NCBI GenBank assembly: GCA_002742845.1
Contig: DLUH01000005.1
Coordinates: 507,707-571,706 of the forward strand
DNA: 64,000 nt
Origin: Sulfurovum sp. UBA12169
GTDB lineage: Bacteria > Campylobacterota > Campylobacteria > Campylobacterales > Sulfurovaceae
Direction: 5' to 3'
In this document: in pieces, positions 1-7,795 of the stretch
Layout: every line of letters starts with the position of its first letter
Numbering within the stretch: the first letter of the stretch is position 1
The notes under the pieces: generated by a model
What the model was told of the DNA's origin: nothing
Seen by the model: only the letters and a program-made list of their open reading frames with translations
Databases searched by the model: none
Position numbers and translations under genes: made by a program

Positions 1-1175
1 TGAATGGACGGACTGTATTGGTACGCTGCAACGATGTCGATCTCATCTCCGTATTTATCAGACTGGATGGAGGGAATCGTGTAGCTCATCCATTTATTGG
101 CGGGTTCATCGGCATAAAAGGCATGGTATTCGAGTTTGATATTGGTTTTTGGCAATGGTTCTATGATCGCAAAAAGTTCGTAATCTTTGAGATTTGACCA
201 GGACATCAAATTGAGCCTCCCGTAGTACACGTCGCTTGCTCCAAAGGCGGAATCAAAAGTTTCGCGATCAGCTGTGGCAGGATCATCTCCGCTTGCATAG
301 GTGTAGCCTAGCCCAAGTTTTGTAGAGAGGCCTTCAAAACGATATCCGCCGTCTAGATGAAAACCAAAACCGTCGATATCCGTAGCAATTGCACTAAGAT
401 CCGTGTATTCTCCAAAAGATTTGAGACAGGTCATGTCGTAGAAATATCCATAAAAGTCTGTATCGTATATTCTTACACCCGCATAGTAATTTCGGAGTGA
501 CTGATAATTTTCATTGCCTGTTTTGTTTTCTTTGTAAGCAAATATCGGCTCGATAGCACCGGTTTTTCCATAGGCATAGTGTCCGTACATCCCGCCCCCA
601 TAATATCCGTGGCGATGATCCAAACTAAACTCATCAGGGTCATGAAGTATCGTGCCGCCGTAAAAAAAGTCTAAAAAATTACCCTCATCTTTAAAAGAAA
701 CCTTAACCGCATCCCATATCCATTTTCCTGAATTTTTCCATTCCCCGGGACCAAATACCCTGCCGTCTCCGTAGGTAATTTTCTGACGACCCGCTTTGAC
801 TGTTAAATGGGAGGCTGCATAGTGAAGATACGTTTCGTAAAGCTCAAGGGTATCTTTTTGCGGATTATGCTCTTGCATAAACTCTTTGTTGTACCAATCT
901 TGATCATCAAAACCCCACCCTAGGACTCTTGAATCCTGCATAGAGAGTCTGGCTGTCCAGTGTTCATCAAATAGATATGTCATTCCCAGTCTTAATCTTG
1001 TGAACAAATAACCGTCTTCGCTTTCACCCAATTTTGGAGCGGCACCATAGTATTTTTCATTCATATGGTTAAAATACTCAAATCTAAGTCTTATCTCTCC
1101 GTCAAATTGCAAATCCGCACAAAGAAAGCTTTGAGATAAAAGTAGGGCCAAAAGCGGCAGTTTGGTTTGTTTCAT
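1..1175 (-). CDS. Alginate-export-family outer-membrane porin (3' part outside window)
   Basis: The frame starts at an ATG at 1175 and stays open to the window edge, so the C-terminal part is missing. The N-terminus (MKQTKLPLLALLLSQSFLCA) is a clear signal peptide. The mature part shows beta-barrel alternation with Tyr/Phe/Trp-rich strands (LRFEYF, LFTRLRLGMTYLFDEHWTARL, TVKAGRQKITYGDGRVFGPG), typical of the alginate export family (PF13372). Family members form large outer-membrane channels for anions and small solutes. Two ModE-type boxes lie in its 5' region and the mod operon is directly upstream on the same strand. I infer that it is a molybdenum/tungsten-responsive porin, perhaps for oxyanion entry; the substrate is not shown by the sequence. 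Confidence 0.75.
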   Translation of the reverse strand, partial: MKQTKLPLLALLLSQSFLCADLQFDGEIRLRFEYFNHMNEKYYGAAPKLGESEDGYLFTRLRLGMTYLFDEHWTARLSMQDSRVLGWGFDDQDWYNKEFMQEHNPQKDTLELYETYLHYAASHLTVKAGRQKITYGDGRVFGPGEWKNSGKWIWDAVKVSFKDEGNFLDFFYGGTILHDPDEFSLDHRHGYYGGGMYGHYAYGKTGAIEPIFAYKENKTGNENYQSLRNYYAGVRIYDTDFYGYFYDMTCLKSFGEYTDLSAIATDIDGFGFHLDGGYRFEGLSTKLGLGYTYASGDDPATADRETFDSAFGASDVYYGRLNLMSWSNLKDYELFAIIEPLPKTNIKLEYHAFYADEPANKWMSYTIPSIQSDKYGDEIDIVAAYQYSPSI

Positions 1176-1203
1176 GCGGTTCCTTTTTTTTTACGGCCAG
1201 TGG

Positions 1204-1224
1204 TATATAAAAATATATATAACG
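1204..1224 (-). promoter_or_regulatory. ModE-type operator box 1 for the left porin
   Basis: TATATA (1204-1209), six bases, then TATATAACG (1216-1224). This half-site architecture matches the known ModE operator pattern (TATATA, 6-7 bases, TATATAACG). It lies 29 bp upstream of the porin start codon at 1175. The call rests on the pattern and on the modE gene in the same island; binding is not shown. Confidence 0.6.
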
Positions 1225-1273
1225 CTCAATAAAACAATAAGTTTTAATTTCAAATTTTAACACGTTAAAACTT

Positions 1274-1294
1274 TATATATTTTTATATATAACG
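1274..1294 (-). promoter_or_regulatory. ModE-type operator box 2 for the left porin
   Basis: A second copy of the same design: TATATA (1274-1279), six bases, then TATATAACG (1286-1294), with identical internal spacing to box 1 and a start-to-start distance of exactly 70 bp. It sits between the modC stop codon and the porin gene. Two equally spaced boxes in the same orientation argue against chance AT-richness. Confidence 0.6.
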
Positions 1295-1319
1295 AATATA
1301 CGGGATCTTTTTGTGTCTT

Positions 1320-2192
1320 TTAAATGGGGGTAATGATCGGATTGAATGCTTTTGATGACAGAGTAACCCTTTGTCCTATCCTTAAATCTTCAATCTCCTC
1401 TTTTGTCGAGACCACCTTCACCACATCCTGTCCCACCAAAATACTCACGATAAAAATGATATCGCTTTGAGCGATATCTACAATTTCACCCGTAAATTTG
1501 AACTTGCCGCTTATCCTGCTTCCGCCGAATATATCGTTTGGCGTTCCTTTTCTGAGCACTTTTCCTTCTGCAAGCTCCAGGACAAAATTTGCCAACTTGT
1601 AGACTTCGCTTATATCGTGACTGACTAAAATGGTAGTGAGATTAAAATATCTTTGGATTTTAAGCAGTTCATCTTGGAGTTTGGCTCTCATCACAAAATC
1701 AAGGGCCGAAAGAGGCTCGTCAAGAAGAAGTATTTTTGGCTCTCTCACCAATGCTCTTGCAAGCGCTACTCTTTGTTTTTGGCCTCCGGAAAGAGAATCC
1801 GGTTTTTCATTCGCTAGATTTGTTAACTCGGTAATTTCAAGTATCTCATCCGCTTTAAATGTTTTTTTCTTGTCTTCAAGCGCATAAAGGAGATTTTGTC
1901 TGACACTCATATTGGGGAAGAGGGCATAATCTTGAAAAACAAAACCGACTTTTCTTTTTTGCGGAGGAAGGTTGATTTTTTTGCTGCTGTCGTACCAAAC
2001 TTCATCGCCTATTACTATTTTACCGCCGGTTGGCTCAAGCAGCCCTGCAATCATTTTCAAGATAGTACTTTTGCCTGCTCCGCTTTTTCCAAAAAGAACG
2101 GTAAGTTCGCCGTGATTGAGCTTGGTGTTGATCTCGAGCGGAATAATTCCGTCCGCACCTCTTAAATCTTTTGAAAGTATGAGTTCATTCAT
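1320..2192 (-). CDS. modC: Molybdate/tungstate ABC transporter ATPase ModC
   Basis: ATP-binding subunit that powers oxyanion import through the ModB permeases. Walker A GKSGAGKST (residues 35-43), signature LSGGQKQR (134-141), Walker B ILLLDEP (154-160) and the H-loop SHD (191-193) are all intact, so it should be an active ATPase. The C-terminal 60 residues look like one TOBE/Mop domain. At 290 aa it is shorter than E. coli ModC (about 350 aa). The ATG overlaps the modB stop as ATGA. It is the only ATPase gene in the island, although there are two permease genes and three binding-protein genes; it may serve both permeases. Confidence 0.93.
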   Translation of the reverse strand: MNELILSKDLRGADGIIPLEINTKLNHGELTVLFGKSGAGKSTILKMIAGLLEPTGGKIVIGDEVWYDSSKKINLPPQKRKVGFVFQDYALFPNMSVRQNLLYALEDKKKTFKADEILEITELTNLANEKPDSLSGGQKQRVALARALVREPKILLLDEPLSALDFVMRAKLQDELLKIQRYFNLTTILVSHDISEVYKLANFVLELAEGKVLRKGTPNDIFGGSRISGKFKFTGEIVDIAQSDIIFIVSILVGQDVVKVVSTKEEIEDLRIGQRVTLSSKAFNPIITPI

Positions 2193-2872
2193 GATAGTTC
2201 GGCCTTTAGAAAGTGTTTATTGATTGCATAGACAAAAAGCAAAATAGCAAAAGAGATGATAAAAAGCGTAAGCGCATAGTGATTTGCAGCGCTATAATTT
2301 AATGATTCTACTTCATCATAAATGGCAATACTTGCCACCCTTGTTTCTCCTGAAATATTGCCCCCCATCATCAAAACTACACCAAATTCACCTACGGTGT
2401 GGGCAAAGGAGATGACAATGCCTGTAAGAAGTGAGGGGCGAATGTTGGGCAGCAGCGCTCGAAAAAGAACATTGATTTTGCTTTTGCCTAACGTGTAAGC
2501 GGCTTGTGCAAGATTTTTGGGCAATGCGGAAAATCCGCTTTGTATAGGATGCACCATAAAAGGGAGCGAAAAGAGAATAGAAGCGACCACAAGGCCTTCA
2601 AAGCTGAAGACCAATCTCAGGCCCAATGATTCATCCAGCCATTGCCCAAAGGCATTTTTGGGGCTGAAAAAAACAAGCATATAAAATCCAAGTACACTGG
2701 GAGGCAGTACTAAGGGCATAGAAACCACAGCTTCAAATACCGGCTTGAATCTGTTTTTTGTAGTAGCCAGGTAGTATCCAAGCGGTATTCCTATCATCAG
2801 CAGAAACAAAGTTGTCACGCCTGCCAGTTTGAAAGTAAGCGACATGGTCTGCATAAAGCTTTCTTCTATCAT
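2189..2872 (-). CDS. modB: Molybdate ABC transporter permease ModB (modC-proximal copy)
   Basis: Inner-membrane permease of 227 aa, close to the usual ModB length. About five hydrophobic segments are visible, and the EAA loop that contacts the ATPase reads AQAAYTLGKSKINVLFRALLPNIR. The later GEFGVVLMMGGNI segment is typical of ModB. I chose the ATG at 2872, which overlaps the stop of the preceding Mop gene as ATGA, rather than an upstream in-frame start that would run 45 bases into that gene. It is translationally coupled to modC downstream. Confidence 0.92.
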   Translation of the reverse strand: MIEESFMQTMSLTFKLAGVTTLFLLMIGIPLGYYLATTKNRFKPVFEAVVSMPLVLPPSVLGFYMLVFFSPKNAFGQWLDESLGLRLVFSFEGLVVASILFSLPFMVHPIQSGFSALPKNLAQAAYTLGKSKINVLFRALLPNIRPSLLTGIVISFAHTVGEFGVVLMMGGNISGETRVASIAIYDEVESLNYSAANHYALTLFIISFAILLFVYAINKHFLKAELS

Positions 2873-3270
2873 TTGGTGCCTTTTTGGAGGGTTACCTCGT
2901 TTGCTTTGACAAACCATAAAAACTCTTTGCCGGTTTGAATTTGAAGTCTTTGAAGTGACGAGGCGGTGATAATCGATATGATATCGTTTCCTTCAAAATC
3001 AAAAAAGACTTCGCTGAGAATCTCGCCTTGATTGATCTTTTTTACCGTAGAGACAAAAGCATTGCTGGCGCTTACGATAGATTCATTTGTCCCGATAATG
3101 ACTTCGGCTTCTTTGAAAAGCACTTTGATCTCTTTGCCGATGGCGATATCGCCAAAAGAGTCTATATCGATGACGAGAGAGACAAAGGTATGACCTTTAA
3201 GATCAATTTCTATTTTTGATAGCTCGTTGACGGTTTGTATTTGTTTGATTTTGCCGTGCAATACATTCAT
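2869..3270 (-). CDS. Di-Mop (TOBE) molybdate-binding protein
   Basis: A 133-residue protein made of what look like two consecutive TOBE/Mop-like units (about 1-65 and 66-133), rich in short beta strands, with no membrane segment. Mop and TOBE domains bind molybdate or tungstate in the cytoplasm, as storage proteins (molbindins) or as sensor parts of ModE and ModC. Here it stands alone between modD and modB, with ATGA overlaps on both sides. I infer a cytoplasmic Mo/W buffer or a regulatory subunit of the transporter; which metal it prefers cannot be told. Confidence 0.75.
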   Translation of the reverse strand: MNVLHGKIKQIQTVNELSKIEIDLKGHTFVSLVIDIDSFGDIAIGKEIKVLFKEAEVIIGTNESIVSASNAFVSTVKKINQGEILSEVFFDFEGNDIISIITASSLQRLQIQTGKEFLWFVKANEVTLQKGTK

Positions 3271-4103
3271 TGGTTATCTTCCTGTTTGGAAATTTTTATT
3301 TGGATATCCAGCGGTTTGGCATGATACGGGGATGAGGTGACCAGAAAATCAACCCCGCACTGTGCATATGCATAGGCGTTTTGCACAGTGATGCCGCCTG
3401 TTGCAGAGAGCAGCAGATGCGGGTATTGGGATTTGAGCGATACACATTTTTTGAGAGTATCAAAATCCATTTTTTCGCACTGCAAAATGTCTGCTCCCAA
3501 AGAGGCAAAATAGCGTGCTTCTTCATAGGTATCCACTTCTACGGCCACTTTTTTTTCAATAAATTTTGTTTTGAGCTGTTTGAAATGTGCTTCAAGTTTT
3601 TGTTTCTCTTCCAAAAAAATCAAATGCTGTTTAAAAATCAAAATAGAATCATACACGCCCAGTCTGTGAACAGATCCTCCCCCTGCCAAAACCGCTTTGA
3701 TCATCATCTCTTTGGTATTGGGGAAGTTTTTTCTTGTGGTTGCAACGGTGATGTTTGGGTTTGCTTTTCTTGCATGAAGGAGCATATGGTGCGTATAGGT
3801 AGCAATGCCGCTTAAATACTCCAATAAATTTTGGGATATTTTCCATGCATAATGAAGGTTTTGTGCATTTGAGGCGCACTCTAAAATCAAGCTGTTTTTT
3901 ACGACAAAATCCCCGTCTTTTGCATGCAGTATAAATTCGATAGAGAGTTTATTTAAAATTTGGGTCACATAGTCCAGGCCGCAAATGATCATGTCGTCAC
4001 GGGCGATACATTCCATTTTGCCTTTATGCTCTCCTATATCTAAACCATAGGTGGTGGCATCAAATATCTGTATGTCTTCATTCATTAAATTTTCTATATT
4101 CAT
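3267..4103 (-). CDS. modD: ModD, quinolinate-phosphoribosyltransferase-like protein
   Basis: 278 aa, full length for the nicotinate-nucleotide pyrophosphorylase-like family. Visible motifs are ATTRKNFPNTKEM (about 121-133), AGGGSVHRLGVYDSIL (about 140-155) and a glycine-rich SATGGIT near the C-terminus, as in the phosphoribosyl-binding barrel. ModD proteins occur in mod operons of other bacteria, but their reaction has not been settled to my knowledge. A canonical nadC would be expected in a NAD biosynthesis context; the position between tauE-like and Mop genes supports ModD. The ATG has an AAAGGAG ribosome site and overlaps the upstream stop as ATGA. Confidence 0.85.
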   Translation of the reverse strand: MNIENLMNEDIQIFDATTYGLDIGEHKGKMECIARDDMIICGLDYVTQILNKLSIEFILHAKDGDFVVKNSLILECASNAQNLHYAWKISQNLLEYLSGIATYTHHMLLHARKANPNITVATTRKNFPNTKEMMIKAVLAGGGSVHRLGVYDSILIFKQHLIFLEEKQKLEAHFKQLKTKFIEKKVAVEVDTYEEARYFASLGADILQCEKMDFDTLKKCVSLKSQYPHLLLSATGGITVQNAYAYAQCGVDFLVTSSPYHAKPLDIQIKISKQEDNQ

Positions 4104-4894
4104 TTTATGCTCCTTTTTTTAATTAATAACATTTTAAAAGCCGACACAATCAGCAAACACCCTAAAAACAGCTCTATAAATAAACCATTTGCATGTCCCA
4201 GCAGGAGTACTCCCAGAAATGCACCGATGATGGAACCTCCGGCCATACACAGTGCAAAATCTTTGTTGTTCGCTATTGGATCAAGACCTAATTTCTTATG
4301 GTATTTGTAAAGCGATACCAGCAGTGTGGGGATACTGATAAGCAGGCTTAAGCTTCCGGCCAGTTTTATGTCAACACCGTATATTAATACGATAGCAGGA
4401 ATGATCAGCTCGCCCCCGGCAACCCCAAGCATACTGCTCACAAGTCCTATAAAATACCCGCAAACGACGCTTAAAAGAAAGCGTATCGGCGGTGAAAATC
4501 CAAGTTTAAAGTCGCTCTCGAGGCAAGAATGGAGCATTAAAACAATACCAAGAAACAATAAAAAGACAAAAACTATTTTCTTAAGCATTGCCTCGTCGAC
4601 CCTTGAAACCAAATTGGCTCCAACATAAGAGCCATAAAGTGACCCCATCAGGATATTTAAAACAATAAAAACATGGGTCCAAACTGACAAAATGTCAACT
4701 TCAAAGGCCCTGAAAATCAATGAAAAAGCAACGGTTACCAAAGAAATGGCAAGGTTTATAACTATAGCGCTTTTTAAATCAAATTTAAAAACAATATTAA
4801 GCAAAGGCAGCCTAAATTCTGCACCGCCTAAACCTATAAGCCCGCCCAAAGACCCAATAGCTGCGCCGCTGATAAAACTATAAAAATTTTTCAA
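4100..4894 (-). CDS. TauE/SafE-family anion permease in the mod operon
   Basis: About eight hydrophobic segments in 264 aa, with the paired glycine-rich repeats typical of TauE/SafE (COG0730): GGLIGLGGAEFRLP near the N-terminus and GLVSSMLGVAGGELIIP in the second half. The family moves sulfite, sulfoacetate, taurine-derived anions and similar solutes. I prefer the TTG at 4894, which has AGGAG seven bases upstream; a TTG at 4918 would run into the preceding gene without a good ribosome site. Its place among Mo/W genes suggests export or exchange of a competing oxyanion, but that is inference. Confidence 0.82.
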   Translation of the reverse strand: MKNFYSFISGAAIGSLGGLIGLGGAEFRLPLLNIVFKFDLKSAIVINLAISLVTVAFSLIFRAFEVDILSVWTHVFIVLNILMGSLYGSYVGANLVSRVDEAMLKKIVFVFLLFLGIVLMLHSCLESDFKLGFSPPIRFLLSVVCGYFIGLVSSMLGVAGGELIIPAIVLIYGVDIKLAGSLSLLISIPTLLVSLYKYHKKLGLDPIANNKDFALCMAGGSIIGAFLGVLLLGHANGLFIELFLGCLLIVSAFKMLLIKKRSIK

Positions 4895-4904
4895 AAAGTA
4901 TCTC

Positions 4905-5558
4905 CTAAAGATAAGCAAATTTTCTAAGCCCCAAAAAGAGGCCGATAGAAATCACACCCAAAAGAAGCGACAATACGATCGCCTTATCGATCTCCCCGCT
5001 AAAAGAGTAGTTGTAGATAGCTAAAGAGATCGTATCGGTTTTGCCTATGATGTTGCCTCCGAGCATCAGGGTGATACCGACCTCGCCGAGTGATCTTCCA
5101 AAGCCTAAAAAGACAGAGACCAAAATTACTTTTTTAATGTTGGGCAGCAGGACAAAAATAAGCGTATACAGCTTACTTTTGCCAAGCGTGTAAGAAGCCT
5201 CTGCATACCTTTTTGACTGTTCATCTATGGCGGCTTGAACGGGTTTTACCACCAAGGGCAATCCGGCCACAAAAGAGGCTATCAAAACGCCCGTCATGCT
5301 AAAGATAATCTCTATATCAAACCGGGCAAACAGTTGGCCTATGATCCCGTTTTTGCCAAAGAGCAAGAGCAAAAAAAACCCCAAAGCAATCGGAGGGAAA
5401 ACGATCGGTATCGTGACGAAAATATCAACAATAGATTTAATAAAAGTTTTGCGTCCGCTCAAATAGTAGGCGATGCCGATCCCTAAAAACAGGTGCAATA
5501 TAATCGTGGCGACGCTTACTTTAAGAGATAAAAGTGATGGTTGATAGAGCCATTCCAT
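4905..5558 (-). CDS. modB: Second ModB-like permease
   Basis: A 217-residue inner-membrane permease with about five to six hydrophobic segments. The EAA loop reads AEASYTLGKSKLYTLIFVLL, and GRSLGEVGITLMLGGNI marks the ModB/TupB type. It starts three bases after the stop of the third binding-protein gene. It differs clearly from the permease at 2189-2872, so the operon carries two paralogous permeases. With no ATPase of its own nearby, it probably shares ModC. It could be the tungstate-preferring partner (TupB-like), which the sequence alone cannot decide. Confidence 0.88.
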   Translation of the reverse strand: MEWLYQPSLLSLKVSVATIILHLFLGIGIAYYLSGRKTFIKSIVDIFVTIPIVFPPIALGFFLLLLFGKNGIIGQLFARFDIEIIFSMTGVLIASFVAGLPLVVKPVQAAIDEQSKRYAEASYTLGKSKLYTLIFVLLPNIKKVILVSVFLGFGRSLGEVGITLMLGGNIIGKTDTISLAIYNYSFSGEIDKAIVLSLLLGVISIGLFLGLRKFAYL

Positions 5559-5561
5559 CGA

Positions 5562-6269
5562 TCAAAGCCCTTGTTCGTTTAAAATATTTTTGGCTTTATC
5601 CGAAGATAAAAATTCTATTAAAGCGTCTGTTTGGGGACTTTGTCTTCCGCTGAGCACAACACCGATTATTTTAATGGGAGAGTAGAGATTTTTTTCTATT
5701 TCAATCATTTTTCCCACATTTTGTTTTATGCCAAGATAGTCACTCTTGTTAATAAAGCCGGCATCCAGGTCACCGCTTACAAGATATGAGCTCACTTGCG
5801 GGGCGGCCTGGAATACATTCAATTTGTTTTTGAGCGTATGATGCAGATTCGCATGGTTTAAAAATTCATCGGCAGCTTTTCCGTATATGGTTTTTTGGGT
5901 ATCTGGCAATCCTATTTTTTTGATTGTCTCAAGCGACAACGCTTCAATATCGGAGACGTTTTGGTGATTTTTTGAAAAAACAAGCACCAAAGATCCCATG
6001 CCAAGTTCAATTTTTTGAGAATAATCTATTTTGAGTTTCTTGATAAAATCTTCATCGCCAACAAATACCGCTATCTTGTCACTGTATTTTATCTGTTTGG
6101 AAATTTGCTGCATATTGCCGTATATTTGATTGACTTTAATTTGTGTTTTTTGTTCAAAAACAGCGGAAAGCTCACTGATAGCTCTTTTGTATCCCGCTAC
6201 ACTTGCTATGTATATTTCATTTGCCGCTAAACCGGCAGATAGGGCAAGAAGCAGAAACAATGTTCTCAT
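5562..6269 (-). CDS. Divergent ModA-like periplasmic binding protein (third copy)
   Basis: 235 aa with a signal peptide (MRTLFLLLALSAGLAAN) and the overall layout of a ModA-type binding protein, including a later GKAADEFL segment and APQVSSYLVSGDLDAGFI, which matches the hinge region of ModA. The second serine-rich oxyanion motif (GSSGK in its two neighbours) is replaced by GNMQQ, and the first motif reads IASVAGYKR. The ligand pocket has therefore probably changed, and it may bind another anion or act as an accessory. It overlaps the previous gene by four bases (ATGA) and directly precedes the second permease. Confidence 0.75.
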   Translation of the reverse strand: MRTLFLLLALSAGLAANEIYIASVAGYKRAISELSAVFEQKTQIKVNQIYGNMQQISKQIKYSDKIAVFVGDEDFIKKLKIDYSQKIELGMGSLVLVFSKNHQNVSDIEALSLETIKKIGLPDTQKTIYGKAADEFLNHANLHHTLKNKLNVFQAAPQVSSYLVSGDLDAGFINKSDYLGIKQNVGKMIEIEKNLYSPIKIIGVVLSGRQSPQTDALIEFLSSDKAKNILNEQGL

Positions 6270-7009
6270 TGTGCTCTCCTGAAGCCATATTTTTCTAAAA
6301 TGACTTGACCTTTTTCGGAAAGAACAAAGTGTGCAAACTCTTGTGCCAAGGGTTTATTTTTAGCATATTTCGTGAGCACAAAAGATTGATAAAGCGGGGC
6401 GTAGAGCGACTGGTCTACAAGTTTGTATACCCCCTTGGGAGCATTTGTTTCTTTTAGCAATGAAAACGCAATAAGTCCCATATCAGCAGCGCCGCTGTCT
6501 ACAAAATGAATCGCCTGGGATAAATTCTCACCCAGAACAATTTTATGTCGGACAGCTTCAAGCAATGAAGCATTTTTGAGTACTTCCATGGCCGCTGTTC
6601 CATAGGGAGCCACTTTCGGATTTGCTATCGAGATCTTTTTTATTTTGTCAGTTGCTGCTGTTTTGATCCCTTCATCGATCAGTTTTTGATCCAGCGAATA
6701 AAAAGCCAACACGCCTATAGCGTACACCGTGGATGGGGTGATGGCATTGCCGTCGGCAACGATTTGTTCAGGGTATTTAGAATCAGCAGAGAAGAACATA
6801 TCATAGCGCATGCCGCTGTTAAATTGCGTATAGGCTTTCCCGGAAGAGCCGGCATAAAATTTAATTTCATCGCCCTGTCTTTTTTTTAAAAATTCAGTTC
6901 GCAGTTCTTCCATTGCATATTTGGTTGCGGTTGCTCCAAAAATGTTTAGTTGATCGGCAAAAAGAGTTATGGAGCAAAGCATTAAGAATGATAGAATTGA
7001 TTTTTTCAT
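6266..7009 (-). CDS. modA: Molybdate/tungstate-binding periplasmic protein ModA (second copy)
   Basis: 247 aa with signal peptide MKKSILSFLMLCSITLFA. The oxyanion-site motifs are IFGATATKYAM near the N-terminus and FYAGSSGKAYTQF, and IHFVDSGAADMGLIAFSLL is the conserved region before the last lobe. The start at 7009 has GGAG nine bases upstream; an upstream in-frame start at 7048 would run into the preceding gene. It delivers oxyanion to a ModB permease. It is distinct in sequence from the neighbouring modA copy, which suggests divided ligand range (molybdate versus tungstate) rather than a fresh duplication. Confidence 0.88.
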   Translation of the reverse strand: MKKSILSFLMLCSITLFADQLNIFGATATKYAMEELRTEFLKKRQGDEIKFYAGSSGKAYTQFNSGMRYDMFFSADSKYPEQIVADGNAITPSTVYAIGVLAFYSLDQKLIDEGIKTAATDKIKKISIANPKVAPYGTAAMEVLKNASLLEAVRHKIVLGENLSQAIHFVDSGAADMGLIAFSLLKETNAPKGVYKLVDQSLYAPLYQSFVLTKYAKNKPLAQEFAHFVLSEKGQVILEKYGFRRAQ

Positions 7010-7019
7010 TGTTTTTCTC

Positions 7020-7781
7020 CTAGTTGTTTGATGACGCGCTAAAGCCATATTTTTTCATACTCTCAATGGCCTCTTTGGTTTCCATAAAATCATAAAATTT
7101 TCTTGCAAGCGGCAAGCTTGACCCCGCTTTTGTAATGCCGTATCCTTGAGTGAGCGGATCGTGAAGCCTGTCGTCTATGAGATAATAGGCATTGTGATCA
7201 CTGTTTGCTATGGCCGGCGCACATGCAAGGGAGAGTGCGATGATACCTGCATCTGCCGCGCCATTTGCTATAAATCCGGCTGTCTGAGAGATATTTTCTC
7301 CCATCACGAGCTTTGATTTGATGTCATCATAGATACCGGCTTTTTGCATCGCCTGCTTTGCTTTTTCACCGTAAGGCGCATGGGTTGGGTTTGCAATGGC
7401 AATTTTTTGAGCCCATGAAGCTTGTAAATTTTCAAATCCGAGCTCCGGTTGAAAGTTTTTATGTTTGCTCCAAATGACAATCCTGCCAACCGCATAAAGC
7501 TTTGGCTTTGTAGCCACATCCCCCTTTGCATAAAGTTGCTCTACAAAATCCATATTTGCAGAGAAAAAGAGATGATAGGGGGCACCGTTTTCTATCTGGC
7601 GCATCCCTTTTCCTGATGAACCGTAAATGATTTCGATCTGATCTTTCGGATTTTGTACTAAAAACAAATTTTTAATACCATCTAGTGCAAACTTCAAATC
7701 GCTTGCCGCAAATACAGTTATCTTGTCTGCCGACAACATAGTGCATAACAGCATGCTTGTCAGTAACAATTTTTTAAACAT
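7020..7781 (-). CDS. modA: Molybdate/tungstate-binding periplasmic protein ModA (first copy)
   Basis: 253 aa with signal peptide MFKKLLLTSMLLCTMLSA. Both oxyanion motifs are close to the classical ModA form: VFAASDLKFAL and IYGSSGKGMRQI. TAGFIANGAADAGIIALSL is the conserved hinge region. AAGGAG lies six bases upstream of the ATG. It is the first binding-protein gene after the OprD-type porin, with a 14-base gap, so the operon order follows the path of the solute: porin, binding proteins, permease, ATPase. Confidence 0.9.
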   Translation of the reverse strand: MFKKLLLTSMLLCTMLSADKITVFAASDLKFALDGIKNLFLVQNPKDQIEIIYGSSGKGMRQIENGAPYHLFFSANMDFVEQLYAKGDVATKPKLYAVGRIVIWSKHKNFQPELGFENLQASWAQKIAIANPTHAPYGEKAKQAMQKAGIYDDIKSKLVMGENISQTAGFIANGAADAGIIALSLACAPAIANSDHNAYYLIDDRLHDPLTQGYGITKAGSSLPLARKFYDFMETKEAIESMKKYGFSASSNN

Positions 7782-7795
7782 TTGATCTCCTTGAA

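Noticed and set aside
5562-6269. Calling the third binding protein a pseudogene
   Set aside because: The frame is intact with signal peptide, overlaps and normal length; only the motif differs.
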